14,253 nt of DNA from JBDLRH01 sp039800165. GTDB lineage: Bacteria > Pseudomonadota > Gammaproteobacteria > Burkholderiales > Burkholderiaceae_C. Shown here one piece after another: positions 1-7,770 of the stretch. A program made the translations under genes and the position numbers. Below the pieces are notes generated by a model. It searched no databases, was not told the origin of the DNA, and worked only from the letters and a program-made list of their open reading frames with translations. The stretch is taken from the NCBI GenBank assembly GCA_039800165.1, contig JBDLRH010000130.1:1-14253 (forward strand), in the 5' to 3' direction. Each line of letters begins with the position of its first letter. Position 1 is the first letter of the stretch.

Positions 1-2036
1 AGGAAGAACTTGGACAGCGCTGCGGCCAGCAGCGTGATGCCGAGCACGCAGCCGATGAAGGTGACCGCGAAGTCGTAGCCGGTGAAGCCCTTGGCCACGA
101 TCAGCAGCGACGGCGAGAACACGAAGACAAACGGCACCAGCGCCTTGGCCAGGCCCAGGCGGAAGGCCATGTTGCCGGTCTTGAACGGGTCACTGCCGGC
201 CATGCCGGCGGCCGCGTAGGCCGCCAGTGCCACCGGCGGCGTGATGTCGGCCAGCACCCCGTAATAGAAGACGAAGAAGTGCGCCACCAGCGGCTGCACA
301 CCCAGCTGCACCAGCGTGGGTGCTGCCACCGTGACCATGATGATGTAGTTGGCGGTGGTGGGAATGCCGCAGCCCATGAGGATGCACACCACGCCGGTCA
401 TCAGCAGCGCCATGAACAGGGTGAGGCCCTGCGTGCCGGCCACCCAGGCCGGGATCACCGCCGACAGGCCACCGGCGATGGTGGTGGCCCAGCTGGTGAT
501 GATGTAGCTGATCTTGAAGCCCACACCGGTGAGGGTGACCACGCCGATCACGATGCCCACGGTGGCCGCGGCCGCGCCCACCGCCAGTGCGTACTTGGCG
601 CCGGTCTCGAAGGCTTCCACCAGCACCGACGCCGCGATGCGGCCGCGCACCGCGGCGAATTGCCAGCCCAGCCAGCCAAGCAGCGATCCGCCAGCAAACA
701 GGCCGAGCTTGATCCACTCGCCCTGCGTGCCCCAGTCCACAAACGCGATCGATGCCAGCACCGCGTGCAGCGCCACCAGCAGGGCCCAGTTGGCGGGGCG
801 GTTGCCCTGCACCTGGGTGGTCAGGCCGACGATCATGCAGGAGGTGATGCCGACAAACGCCGCGAGGTAGGGGGTACGGCCCGACACCAGGATGGCGATC
901 AGCAGCACCAGCGGAATCAGCGTGGGCCAGCGCTGGCGCAGCGACTCGCGCAGCTTGGGCATCTCTTCGTCGGTCAGGCCCCGCAGTCCGTAGCGCTTGG
1001 CCTCAAAGTGGACCTGCATGAACACGCCGAAGAAGTGCATGAAGGCCGGCACCACCGCCGCGGCAATGATGGTCTGGTAGGAGACGTTGAGGAACTCCAC
1101 CATCAGGAAGGCGGCAGCGCCCAGCACCGGGGGCGTGATCTGCCCGCCGGTGGATGAGGCCGCTTCCACCGCACCGGCGAATTCGCGCTTGTAGCCCACG
1201 CGGATCATCGCGGGGATGGTGAGCGAGCCCACCGTCACCGCGTTGGCCACCGACGAGCCGCTGAGCGTGCCGAACATCGCCGAGCCGAACACGCTGACCT
1301 TGGCCGGCCCGCCGGCGTAGCGGCCAGCCACGGTGGAGGCGATGTCAAGGAAGAGCTGCCCGAGGCCGATGCGGGTGGCCATCACCCCGAACAGCACGAA
1401 GTGAAAGACGTAGGTGGCCACCACGCCCACCGCCACGCCATAGATGCCCTGGCTGGTGAGGTACTGGTGGTTGATCATCTGCGACCAGGTCGCGCCCGCA
1501 TGCTTGAGCAGCCCGGGGAAGTGCGGGCCCAGCAGCGCGTAGGCGGTAAAGCCGATCGCGATCAGCGGCAGCGGCCAGCCCATGCTGCGGCGGGTGGCCT
1601 CCAGCAGGGTGATGAACAGGACGGAGCCGAACAGCACGTCCACGGTGCTGGGGTTGCCCACGCGAAACGCGAGGTCGTCGAACACGTAGGGGATGTACAG
1701 CACGCTTGCCGCGCAGGCCAGGCCGAGCAGCCAGTCCGCCAGCGGCACGCCGCCGGGCGACAGCCAGCTGTGGGCACGCGGGTTCTCGTAGGCCTTCTTG
1801 CCTGCGGCGAACACCAGGAAGATCAGCCCCAGCACGAAGGCCAGATGCACGCCGCGGTGGGTGGTCTCGCGCAACAGGCCGAAGCCGGCGGTGTAGAAGT
1901 GAAAGACCGACAGCGCGATCAGCAGCCACTTGACGATGACGCTCGCTGGCGGCACCGTGGGGCGAAAACGCATCTCGGGGTCGAACTTTTCCTCGAGCTC
2001 CTGCAGGTGGCGGTCGTCCAGCGTGGCGGCGGTCAT
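1..2036 (-). CDS. TRAP transporter fused permease subunit, 3' end outside window
   Basis: Inner-membrane permease of a TRAP transporter in which the small (4TM, DctQ-like) and large (12TM, DctM-like) subunits are one chain; it imports an organic acid delivered by a periplasmic binding protein, driven by an ion gradient. From ATG at 2036 the frame is open to the left edge (678 codons), so roughly the last fifth of a usual 850-870 aa protein is missing. The N-terminus is a short charged stretch (MTAATLDDRHLQELEEKF), followed by many hydrophobic segments. Family-typical stretches are GSSVANAVTVG near residue 260, TGGQITPPVLGAAAF soon after it, and GCGIPTTANY near residue 556. The TAXI binding protein gene lies just upstream on the same strand, which fits: TAXI systems use fused permeases. 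No good Shine-Dalgarno is seen; the start is chosen because it directly follows the terminator at 2053-2083 and gives a normal N-terminus. The substrate cannot be told from sequence. Confidence 0.92.
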   Translation of the reverse strand, partial: MTAATLDDRHLQELEEKFDPEMRFRPTVPPASVIVKWLLIALSVFHFYTAGFGLLRETTHRGVHLAFVLGLIFLVFAAGKKAYENPRAHSWLSPGGVPLADWLLGLACAASVLYIPYVFDDLAFRVGNPSTVDVLFGSVLFITLLEATRRSMGWPLPLIAIGFTAYALLGPHFPGLLKHAGATWSQMINHQYLTSQGIYGVAVGVVATYVFHFVLFGVMATRIGLGQLFLDIASTVAGRYAGGPAKVSVFGSAMFGTLSGSSVANAVTVGSLTIPAMIRVGYKREFAGAVEAASSTGGQITPPVLGAAAFLMVEFLNVSYQTIIAAAVVPAFMHFFGVFMQVHFEAKRYGLRGLTDEEMPKLRESLRQRWPTLIPLVLLIAILVSGRTPYLAAFVGITSCMIVGLTTQVQGNRPANWALLVALHAVLASIAFVDWGTQGEWIKLGLFAGGSLLGWLGWQFAAVRGRIAASVLVEAFETGAKYALAVGAAAATVGIVIGVVTLTGVGFKISYIITSWATTIAGGLSAVIPAWVAGTQGLTLFMALLMTGVVCILMGCGIPTTANYIIMVTVAAPTLVQLGVQPLVAHFFVFYYGVLADITPPVALAAYAAAGMAGSDPFKTGNMAFRLGLAKALVPFVFVFSPSLLIVAKGFTGYDFAVTFIGCVLGITLLAAALSKFF

Positions 2037-2052
2037 GGGCGTGTTCTTGGGG

Positions 2053-2083
2053 AAAACAAAAACAGGGAGGCGGGCCTCCCTGT
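2053..2083 (-). terminator. Intrinsic terminator between the TAXI binding-protein gene and the permease gene
   Basis: Read on the minus strand, a perfect 10-bp stem (arms ACAGGGAGGC and GCCTCCCTGT, 2062-2083, with a 2-nt tip, or 9 bp with a 4-nt loop) is followed at once by TTTTTGTTTT (2062 to 2053). This is a textbook rho-independent terminator for transcripts coming out of the binding-protein gene, which ends at 2131. It lies only 17 bases before the permease ATG, inside the same apparent operon, so it probably lets only part of the transcripts through. That would give more binding protein than permease. Confidence 0.85.
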
Positions 2084-2130
2084 CGAGTGTCGATGCGCGG
2101 GCTGCAGCCCGCTGCACACGGTGTGCGGCC

Positions 2131-3081
2131 TCAGCGGATCAGGCCGACCTCACGATAGTATTTCTCGGCACCCGGATGGAACGGGATGGCCACGCCCTTG
2201 ACCGCGTTTTCCTTGGTGATGAACTTGCCGCGCGCGTGACCTGCCTGCAGCGTCTTCTGGGTGGCGTCGCTGAACAGCGACTTGGTGATCTGGTAGACCG
2301 TTTCCGTGTCAGCCTTGGCGCTGGTCACCCACTGCGCACCGACCGCCAGTGTCTGCACCGCAGGCACGTCCTTGTAGGTGCCGGCGGCGATGGTGTCCAC
2401 CGCGAAGTACGGGTTGGCCATGCGCAGGCCGTCGGCTTGCGGGCCCGTCAGCGGCACCAGTTCGATGCCCGCGCCGCTGGAGGCGAGCTCCGCAATCGCG
2501 CCGGCCGGTGCGCCGCCGACGAAGAAGAAGGCGTCCAGCGCGCCGTCCTTGAGCTTGTCGCCGGCCTGGTTGGGCTTGATGTACTCGGGCTTGATGTCGG
2601 ATTCCTGCACGCCGTAGGCGGCCAGCACCATGCGCGCATTGATCAGCGTGCCCGAGCCCGGCTCGTCCAGCGCGACGCGCTTGCCCTTGAGGTCGGCCGG
2701 GGTACGGATGCCCTGGCCCTTGCGCGCCACCAGGTGGATGCTCTCGGGGTACAGGTTGGCAATCATGCGCAGGTCGCCGATCTTCTTGCCCTGGAAGGCA
2801 AACGTGCCGTTGTAGGCCCAGGTGGCCACGTCCGACTGCGAGAAGCCCGACTCAAGTGCGGCCCCTGCGATACCGTTGACGTTGGCCACCGAGCCGTTGC
2901 TGGCCTGCGCGGTCACGACGATCTTTCCGGGCTGCGACACCGCGTTGGCAATCATGCCGCCCACGGGGTAGTAGGTGCCGGCGGTGCCGCCGGTGCCGAT
3001 GCGGAAAAACTGCTGGGCGTGGGCGGTGCCGGCCAGGGCGGCGGCGGCCACGACGGCGGTGATGAGTTGCTTCAGGTTCAT
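2131..3081 (-). CDS. TAXI family TRAP transporter solute-binding protein
   Basis: Periplasmic substrate-binding subunit of a TRAP transporter (TAXI family), 316 aa. The start at 3081 gives a clean Sec signal peptide (MNLKQLITAVVAAAALAGTAHA, 22 residues, predicted cut after AHA) and has a GAGG Shine-Dalgarno at 3088-3091 with a 6-base spacer. The open frame continues upstream to 3258, but that part is Arg/Pro/Ala-rich and not conserved-looking. The mature N-terminus (FFRIGTGGTAGTYYPVGG) and the C-terminus (HPGAEKYYREVGLIR) are typical of the family, as are the internal LKGKRVALDEPGSGT and FFVGGAPAGAIAEL stretches. The permease gene follows on the same strand after a terminator. The ligand is not known; characterised relatives bind small dicarboxylates or amino acids such as glutamate, but specificity should not be transferred. 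Confidence 0.93.
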   Translation of the reverse strand: MNLKQLITAVVAAAALAGTAHAQQFFRIGTGGTAGTYYPVGGMIANAVSQPGKIVVTAQASNGSVANVNGIAGAALESGFSQSDVATWAYNGTFAFQGKKIGDLRMIANLYPESIHLVARKGQGIRTPADLKGKRVALDEPGSGTLINARMVLAAYGVQESDIKPEYIKPNQAGDKLKDGALDAFFFVGGAPAGAIAELASSGAGIELVPLTGPQADGLRMANPYFAVDTIAAGTYKDVPAVQTLAVGAQWVTSAKADTETVYQITKSLFSDATQKTLQAGHARGKFITKENAVKGVAIPFHPGAEKYYREVGLIR

Positions 3082-3193
3082 GCGGGTCCTCGTTGGGCGA
3101 GTGGTCGGAAAGGCTGACAGTGGACCACAACCGGCGCCCGCCGGGCCATGGTGAAAGCCCTGAGGCCCGGCCCGCAGCCAGCGCCCCCCAGGC
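3082..3193. other. 112-bp gap between hslR and the TAXI gene
   Basis: It contains a short self-complementary GC hairpin (CCGGCG-CC-CGCCGG, 3131-3144) without a T-tract, and the ribosome binding site of the TAXI gene. I find no convincing -35/-10 pair on the minus strand. A promoter for the TRAP genes is expected here because the gap is larger than the other gaps in this gene run, but the sequence does not show one I can defend. Confidence 0.4.
3088..3091 (-). promoter_or_regulatory. Ribosome binding site of the TAXI binding-protein gene
   Basis: GAGG on the minus strand, 6 bases before the ATG at 3081. It decides the start in favour of 3081 over the longer frame that reaches 3258. Confidence 0.65.
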
Positions 3194-3610
3194 TCAGTCG
3201 ATCGAGGCGCTCCAGCGCGGGCCCCAGCCGCTGTCCTCGCGCTGGCCCTGTGCGGCATCGAGGTCGCGGCGCTCGCGCTTGGTGGGGCGTCCGGCGTGCC
3301 GGGCCAGCGCCGGTTCGGGCGCCTCGCGCCGCTGGCGGGCGGCCTGCTCGCGTGCGGCGATGCTGTCAGCGGTTTCCTCGTACAGGGCCTGCGCCTCGCT
3401 GGCCGGGCCGCGTCGCTCGCTCAGGGCGCGCACGATCACGGTGCGCTGCATCCAGCCCTGCCGCAGGTGCAGGGTGTCGCCGGGCCGCAGTTCGCGCGCC
3501 GGCTTGGCATCGGCGCCATTGACCTGCACCCGGCCCAGCGTGATCTCGTCGACAGCCAGGGCACGCGTCTTGTAGAAACGCGCCGCCCACAACCACTTGT
3601 CCAGACGCAT
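3194..3610 (-). CDS. hslR: S4-domain RNA-binding protein, Hsp15 (HslR) type
   Basis: 138-aa basic protein. The first ~60 residues form an S4 RNA-binding domain with the family start MRLDKWLWAARFYKTRALA, then GRVQVNG and KPARELRPGDTLHL. The C-terminal tail is rich in Arg, Glu and Ala and looks unstructured, as in Hsp15. In E. coli, Hsp15 is a heat-shock protein that binds 50S subunits carrying a stalled nascent chain with its tRNA and helps recycle them; a similar role is inferred here. The ATG at 3610 lies 16 bp after the hemH stop (3627), so the two are likely cotranscribed. The length matches the family (about 130 aa). A generic S4 paralog cannot be fully excluded. Confidence 0.9.
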   Translation of the reverse strand: MRLDKWLWAARFYKTRALAVDEITLGRVQVNGADAKPARELRPGDTLHLRQGWMQRTVIVRALSERRGPASEAQALYEETADSIAAREQAARQRREAPEPALARHAGRPTKRERRDLDAAQGQREDSGWGPRWSASID

Positions 3611-3626
3611 GCCGACGCGGTGCTGC

Positions 3627-4718
3627 TCAGTCGCGCGCGCCCATGGCCAGAGCGGCTTCGCGCTGCAGCGCCAACTCGGCGGTGTCGGCCGGCTCGCGGG
3701 TGGGCCAGCCCTGCAGATGGGCGGCGGTCAGCTCGCCGAGGGCGGTGATCCATTCAGGCGCGTCGTTCAGGCAGCCGATGTAGCGGAACTCCTGGCCGCC
3801 CGCTTCCAGAAAGGCTTCGCGCGCTTCCTGGTTGATTTCTTCCAGTGTCTCCAGGCAGTCGCTGGTGAAGCCCGGGCACACCACATCGACCTGCCGAGTG
3901 CCGCTGCTGGCCAGCTCGATCAGCGTGGGCTCGGTGTAGGGCTCAAGCCATTTGGCCTTGCCAAACCGCGACTGGAAGGTGACGGTGTACTGCTCCTTGC
4001 GCAGGCCGAGTTCTTGCGCCAGCAGCCGCGCGGTCTTGTGGCATTCGCAGTGGTAGGGGTCGCCCAGCAGCAGCGTGCGCTCGGGCACGCCGTGGAAGCT
4101 CATCACCAGCTGCTGCGGCGGCTGACCATCTGTCCAGGCGTGGCGGATGCGGGCTGCCAGCGCGCGCACGTAGGCCGGGTGGTCGTGGTAGCGGTTGACA
4201 AAGCGCAGCTCGGGCACCTGGCGCGCCTGCGCGGCCCATGCATACACCGCATCGAACACGCTGGCGGTGGTGGCCGCGCTGTACTGCGGGTACATCGGCA
4301 GGATCAGGATGCGCGTCGCGCCCTCGGCCTTCAGCGCATCCAGCTGGCTGGCAATCGACGGGTTGCCGTAGCGCATGGCGGCGCGCACCAGCACCGCGTG
4401 GCCCTGCGCCCGCAGCGCCTCACCGAGCAGCGCGGCCTGTCGCTGCGTCCACACCAGCAGCGGTGAGCCCTCGGGCGTCCAGATGCTGGCGTACTTGGCG
4501 GCCGACTTGCGCGGGCGCACCCGCAGGATGATGCCGTGCAGGATCAGCCACCACAGGATCTTCGGGATCTCGACCACGCGCGGATCGGACAGGAACTCGG
4601 CCAGGTAGCGGCGCAGCGCAGCGGGCGTTGGCGCGTCGGGGGTGCCCAGGTTGCACAGCAGGACGCCGGTCTTGGCGGCCTGTCCGTGCCGGTAGGCGGG
4701 TTCAGATTGCATGCCCAT
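3627..4718 (-). CDS. hemH: Ferrochelatase
   Basis: Inserts Fe(II) into protoporphyrin IX, the last step of protoheme synthesis, in the cytoplasm or at the inner membrane face. 363 aa, a normal bacterial length. The start of the fold is TGVLLCNLGTPDAP (17-30). The catalytic His is in MSFHGVP (H209), and the conserved acidic pair is in DCLETLEE (E290 and E294, matching E343 and E347 of human ferrochelatase from memory). Other conserved parts are LPMYPQYSAATTAS (140-153), TFQSRFG (247-253) and PGFTSDCLE. Two Met codons compete as start: 4718 has a GGGGAG ribosome binding site 9 bases upstream, while 4712 would have a 15-base spacer, so 4718 is chosen. The open frame extends to 5006 on this strand, but that is inside the HAD gene. 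Upstream of hslR and probably cotranscribed with it. Confidence 0.95.
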   Translation of the reverse strand: MGMQSEPAYRHGQAAKTGVLLCNLGTPDAPTPAALRRYLAEFLSDPRVVEIPKILWWLILHGIILRVRPRKSAAKYASIWTPEGSPLLVWTQRQAALLGEALRAQGHAVLVRAAMRYGNPSIASQLDALKAEGATRILILPMYPQYSAATTASVFDAVYAWAAQARQVPELRFVNRYHDHPAYVRALAARIRHAWTDGQPPQQLVMSFHGVPERTLLLGDPYHCECHKTARLLAQELGLRKEQYTVTFQSRFGKAKWLEPYTEPTLIELASSGTRQVDVVCPGFTSDCLETLEEINQEAREAFLEAGGQEFRYIGCLNDAPEWITALGELTAAHLQGWPTREPADTAELALQREAALAMGARD

Positions 4719-4729
4719 TGCGATATTCT
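4701..4729 (+). promoter_or_regulatory. Possible promoter of the HAD gene, implying a near-leaderless mRNA
   Basis: TTCAGA (4701-4706) and TATTCT (4724-4729) are separated by 17 bp and each match 4 of 6 consensus bases. A start point 7-9 bases after the -10 would fall at about 4736-4738, on or just before the ATG of the HAD gene, which has no ribosome binding site. The match is modest, so this is only a candidate. Confidence 0.3.
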
Positions 4730-4733
4730 CCCC
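4728..4733 (-). promoter_or_regulatory. Ribosome binding site of hemH
   Basis: GGGGAG on the minus strand, 9 bases before the ATG at 4718. It lies in the 19-bp space between the hemH and HAD start codons and overlaps the last bases of the possible -10 of the HAD gene (4724-4729). Confidence 0.6.
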
Positions 4734-4737
4734 GACC

Positions 4738-5481
4738 ATGCTTGATACGGCGCGAATCAAGGCCATTGCCCTGGACCTGGATGACACCCTCTGGCCGATC
4801 TGGCCCACCATCCGCCGCGCCGAGCAGGCACTGCACGACTGGCTGACACGGCACGCGCCGCGCACCGCCGCCACCTTCGGTGATGCCGAAGCGCTGCGCG
4901 CCATCCGCGAACAGGTGGGCGCCTTGCGGCCCGACCTGCGCACCGACCTGAGTGCCCTGCGGCGCGAATCGATCCGGCTGGCGCTGTCGCACAGCGGCGA
5001 CGACACCGCCCTGGCCGAGCCGGCGTTCGACGTGTTCTTTGCCGAGCGGCAGCGGGTGGACTTCTTCGACGATGCGCTGCCCGCGCTGTCACGGCTGGCG
5101 GCGCGCTACCCGCTGGTGAGCCTGTCCAACGGCAATGCCGACCTGCAGCGCGTGGGCCTGGCGGATTACTTTCGCGCGGCAGTAAGTGCGCAAAGCGCCG
5201 GCGTGGCCAAGCCCGATGCGCGCATCTTCCATGCCGCCGCCGCCGCTGTGGGAGTGCAGGCGCACGAGGTGCTTCATGTGGGCGACGACGCGCACCTCGA
5301 TGTGGTGGGTGCGGTGGGGTGCGGCATGCAGGCGGTGTGGGTCAACCGCGACGGGCACGACTGGCATGCACGGCTGGCGGCGCAGGGCGCTGCCCACCAT
5401 GCACACGCCACGCCGCATCTGACGGTGCAGACGCTGTCGCAGTTGTGCGACCGGGTGCTCAACCCGCGCTGCGGCCTGTGA
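4738..5481 (+). CDS. HAD superfamily hydrolase (subfamily IA-like)
   Basis: Probable small-molecule phosphatase of the haloacid dehalogenase superfamily, 247 aa from ATG 4738. All four HAD motifs are visible: motif I DLDDTLW with nucleophile D13 and D15; motif II LSNGN with S130; motif III K158 in VAKPDARIF; and motif IV GDDAHLD with D183 and D184. A cap region of about 100 residues lies between motifs I and II, as in subfamily I phosphatases of the phosphoglycolate phosphatase/YjjG kind. The substrate is unknown. An upstream ATG at 4711 is in frame but would overlap the hemH start; the family usually begins only a few residues before motif I, so 4738 is preferred. There is no clear Shine-Dalgarno. 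Divergent from hemH, and its last 23 bp overlap the end of hpnE on the other strand. Confidence 0.88.
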   Translation: MLDTARIKAIALDLDDTLWPIWPTIRRAEQALHDWLTRHAPRTAATFGDAEALRAIREQVGALRPDLRTDLSALRRESIRLALSHSGDDTALAEPAFDVFFAERQRVDFFDDALPALSRLAARYPLVSLSNGNADLQRVGLADYFRAAVSAQSAGVAKPDARIFHAAAAAVGVQAHEVLHVGDDAHLDVVGAVGCGMQAVWVNRDGHDWHARLAAQGAAHHAHATPHLTVQTLSQLCDRVLNPRCGL

Positions 5482-6862
5482 TGCGGGCAGCCACCGCCAG
5501 GCCGCTGCGCACCGCGCCTTCCAGCGTGGCCGGGTACGGGCCTTCGGTGTAGTCGCCGCAGGCCCACAGCCCCGGCGCGATGGCCAGGGCGGGGCGCTTC
5601 AGGCCGGGTGTGCAGGCGAAGGTGGCGCGCTTTTCCACCACGGTCTGCACCGCTGTCACATCGTGCCAGCCGAGCGCATGCGCCTGCCCGATGACCTGCC
5701 GGGTGAGCTCGTCGCGCTCGAGCGTGCTGGCACTGACCACGAAGGCCTTGATGCCAGGGCTGGCGTGATCGTTGTGCCGAGGCCTGGCGGCAGCGGGCTG
5801 CCTGGCCGACTGTGCAAGCCACGCGCGATCGAACACGAACTGCGCAGGTGCGCCCGGCCCGCTGCGCAGGCTGAGCATCGGCTGCGCAAGCGCCGGGCCA
5901 CCTCGCGCATAGACGGTGGCAATCGCTTCGTGGCGCAAGGCCGCGGCGCAGCGGCTCCAGTCATGCAAAGTGGCCGCCCAGGGTTCGCCGGCTGCTGTGC
6001 CAACGGTGTCGGCCAGGCGCTCGACCAGCCGTGCGGCCTCCCGGGGCGGTGTGGCCAGTACCACGGCGTCGAAGGTGTGGCCCTGCACCTGCCAGCCTTG
6101 CCAAGTTTGGCGAGGGTGGTGGGGGTGTGCGGTATCGCCCGCTGCACCCGCGGCTTGCCACGCGAGTGACTCCACCCGCTGGCCGATCGCCACTTCTGCC
6201 CCGTGGGTCTGCAGCCAAGCCATGGCCGGGTCGGGCAGCAGGGTGCCGAGGTCGTGGCGCGGAATCAGCAGGTGCGAGCTGCCGCGCGGGCCCAGCAGCG
6301 CATCACGCAGCACCGTCAGGAATACCTGCGCCGACGCCTCGGCCATCGGCGTGTTGAGTGCCGACACGCACAGCGGCTCGATCAGTTCCTCACGCACGCG
6401 GGCCGGCAGGTGCCGGCACAGCCGCTGCACCGTCCACGCAGCGTCGCAGGCAAAGCGGCCGGCGCGCCACTGCGCGGCGGTGCGCAGTAGCGCCAGCCGC
6501 TCGCTCAGGCGCCAGCCGCGTGAGCGCAGCACACCCCAGGCGATGTCCAGCGGCGCAGGCCAGTCGGGCAACTGCAGGCCGCTGCCGTCGGGGTAGCGCA
6601 GCGACAGTGGCTGGCGGTGCAGCAGCGCTTGCGGGTCGGCACCCACCGCACGCATCAGGCGCAGCGTCTCGGTGTAGGCACCAATCAGGATGTGCTGGCC
6701 GTTGTCCAGCGCGTTTGCCGCGGCGTCATCGATGCGGCGTGCACGGCCGCCTGCGGTGCGGGCGGCCTCGAACACGGTGACCGCATGGCCCGCAGATGTC
6801 AGCCCGACGGCCGCGGCCAGGCCTGCCCAGCCGGCGCCGACGATGGCGATGCGCTGCGGCAT
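5459..6862 (-). CDS. hpnE: Hydroxysqualene dehydroxylase (squalene-associated FAD-dependent desaturase)
   Basis: Last step of the three-enzyme squalene route: FAD-dependent reductive removal of the hydroxyl group of hydroxysqualene. 467 aa. The N-terminus carries a Rossmann FAD site (IVGAGWAGLAAA; G9, G11, G14), with E32 at the end of the second strand, then GGRAR (38-42) and DNGQH (53-57). The C-terminus has the FAD-binding stretch GDYTEGPYPATLEGA (436-450) followed by a hydrophobic helix. The amine-oxidase/phytoene-desaturase fold and the position right after hpnD (14 bp gap) give the call. ATG 6862 places the Rossmann motif at residue 9, and a GAAGG lies 11 bases upstream. The frame is open much further upstream (to 8194), but only as antiphase of hpnD and hpnC. 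Two Ala/His/Gln/Arg-rich insertions (about 238-258 and 349-370) look non-conserved. Confidence 0.93.
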   Translation of the reverse strand: MPQRIAIVGAGWAGLAAAVGLTSAGHAVTVFEAARTAGGRARRIDDAAANALDNGQHILIGAYTETLRLMRAVGADPQALLHRQPLSLRYPDGSGLQLPDWPAPLDIAWGVLRSRGWRLSERLALLRTAAQWRAGRFACDAAWTVQRLCRHLPARVREELIEPLCVSALNTPMAEASAQVFLTVLRDALLGPRGSSHLLIPRHDLGTLLPDPAMAWLQTHGAEVAIGQRVESLAWQAAGAAGDTAHPHHPRQTWQGWQVQGHTFDAVVLATPPREAARLVERLADTVGTAAGEPWAATLHDWSRCAAALRHEAIATVYARGGPALAQPMLSLRSGPGAPAQFVFDRAWLAQSARQPAAARPRHNDHASPGIKAFVVSASTLERDELTRQVIGQAHALGWHDVTAVQTVVEKRATFACTPGLKRPALAIAPGLWACGDYTEGPYPATLEGAVRSGLAVAARITGRSAG

Positions 6863-6876
6863 GGCGGCGTGCGCCT

Positions 6877-7716
6877 TCAGAAGCGGCCGAGCGCTTGCAC
6901 CTTCCACGCCAGCCACAGCTTGCGCAGCGGCGTGAGGCTGGTGCGCCGGTCGAGCACCAGGAAGCCGTCGCGCTCGATCTCGCGCAGCAGGGTGCGGTAG
7001 ATGCTGGCCATCATCAGGCCGGGTTTCTGGCTGCGCCGGTCGATCTCGGGCAGCAGCGCAAGCGCTTCGTCGTACAGCGTGTGCGCCCGCTGCGCCTGAA
7101 AGCGCATCAATTCCACAAAGCGCGGTGTGTGCAGTCGCTGCAGCACTTCGTGCGCCTTCACGTCGAACTGCTGCAACTCGCTGACCGGCAGGTAGATGCG
7201 GCCGCGCAGCGCGTCTTCGCCCACGTCGCGGATGATGTTGGTGAGCTGGAACGCCAGCCCCAGCTTGTGCGCGTACTCGGTGGTGCGATCTTCCGTCTGG
7301 CCGAAGATGCGCGCTGCCACCTCGCCCACCACGCCCGCCACCAGGTGGCAGTAGCGCTGCAGTCCGATGTAGTCGAGATAGCGGGTCTGCTCGAGGTCCA
7401 TCTCGCAGCCGTCGATGATCGCCAGCAGTTGCGGTGCCTCGATGCGGTAGTCGGCGGCCAGCGGCATCAGCGCCTTCATCACCGGGTGGGTGGGTTCGCC
7501 GGCGAAGGCCTTGGCGACCTCGCTGCGCCACCAGGCCAGCTTGGTGCGCGCCACACCGGCGTCCTGCACTTCGTCGACCACATCGTCGACCTCGCGGCAA
7601 AAGGCGTAGAAGGCGGTGATGGCCGCGCGGCGCGGCGGCGGCAGGAACAGGAAGGCGTAGTAGAAGCTGCTGCCCGATGCGGCAGCCTTCTGCTGGACAT
7701 ACTCTTGCGGGGTCAT
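6877..7716 (-). CDS. hpnD: Presqualene diphosphate synthase
   Basis: Joins two farnesyl diphosphates into presqualene diphosphate, the first step of squalene synthesis by the HpnCDE route. 279 aa, the usual length of the trans-isoprenyl diphosphate synthase (squalene/phytoene synthase) family. The first Asp-rich motif is in CREVDDVVDEV (D44, D45, D48) and the second is QLTNIIRDVGED (157-168; D164, D168). The YYAFLFLPPPRRAAI and CEMDLEQTRY stretches are typical of HpnD. The ATG at 7716 is the first Met and gives the normal short N-terminus MTPQEYVQQKAAASGSSFYYA; no clear ribosome binding site precedes it. It lies 54 bp after hpnC and 14 bp before hpnE, so one operon is inferred. HpnD and HpnC are paralogs; the assignment rests on motif wording and order. 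Confidence 0.94.
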   Translation of the reverse strand: MTPQEYVQQKAAASGSSFYYAFLFLPPPRRAAITAFYAFCREVDDVVDEVQDAGVARTKLAWWRSEVAKAFAGEPTHPVMKALMPLAADYRIEAPQLLAIIDGCEMDLEQTRYLDYIGLQRYCHLVAGVVGEVAARIFGQTEDRTTEYAHKLGLAFQLTNIIRDVGEDALRGRIYLPVSELQQFDVKAHEVLQRLHTPRFVELMRFQAQRAHTLYDEALALLPEIDRRSQKPGLMMASIYRTLLREIERDGFLVLDRRTSLTPLRKLWLAWKVQALGRF

Positions 7717-7770
7717 CTGCGCGTGGATTGTCGCTGCACTTGCTGGCGCTGCCGCACCGTCCGCCGCGAC

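Noticed and set aside
279..1157. Open frame of 292 codons on the plus strand opposite the TRAP permease
   Set aside because: His/Arg/Gly-rich shadow; the minus strand frame carries conserved TRAP motifs throughout.
1930..3117. Open frame of 395 codons on the plus strand opposite the TAXI gene
   Set aside because: It crosses the terminator and the gene boundary with no domain; the TAXI protein on the other strand has a signal peptide and family ends.
3131..3144. GC-rich hairpin after hslR as a terminator
   Set aside because: The stem is only 6 bp and no T-tract follows on either strand.
3194..4718. Heat-shock operon context (grpE or hrcA next to hemH and hslR)
   Set aside because: I recall such an order in some relatives, but neither gene is in the window and no heat-shock promoter or CIRCE-like repeat is visible.
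6096..6115. Imperfect hairpin inside hpnE as a regulatory element
   Set aside because: It is within coding sequence of a non-conserved loop, has a wobble pair and no T-tract; chance is likely.
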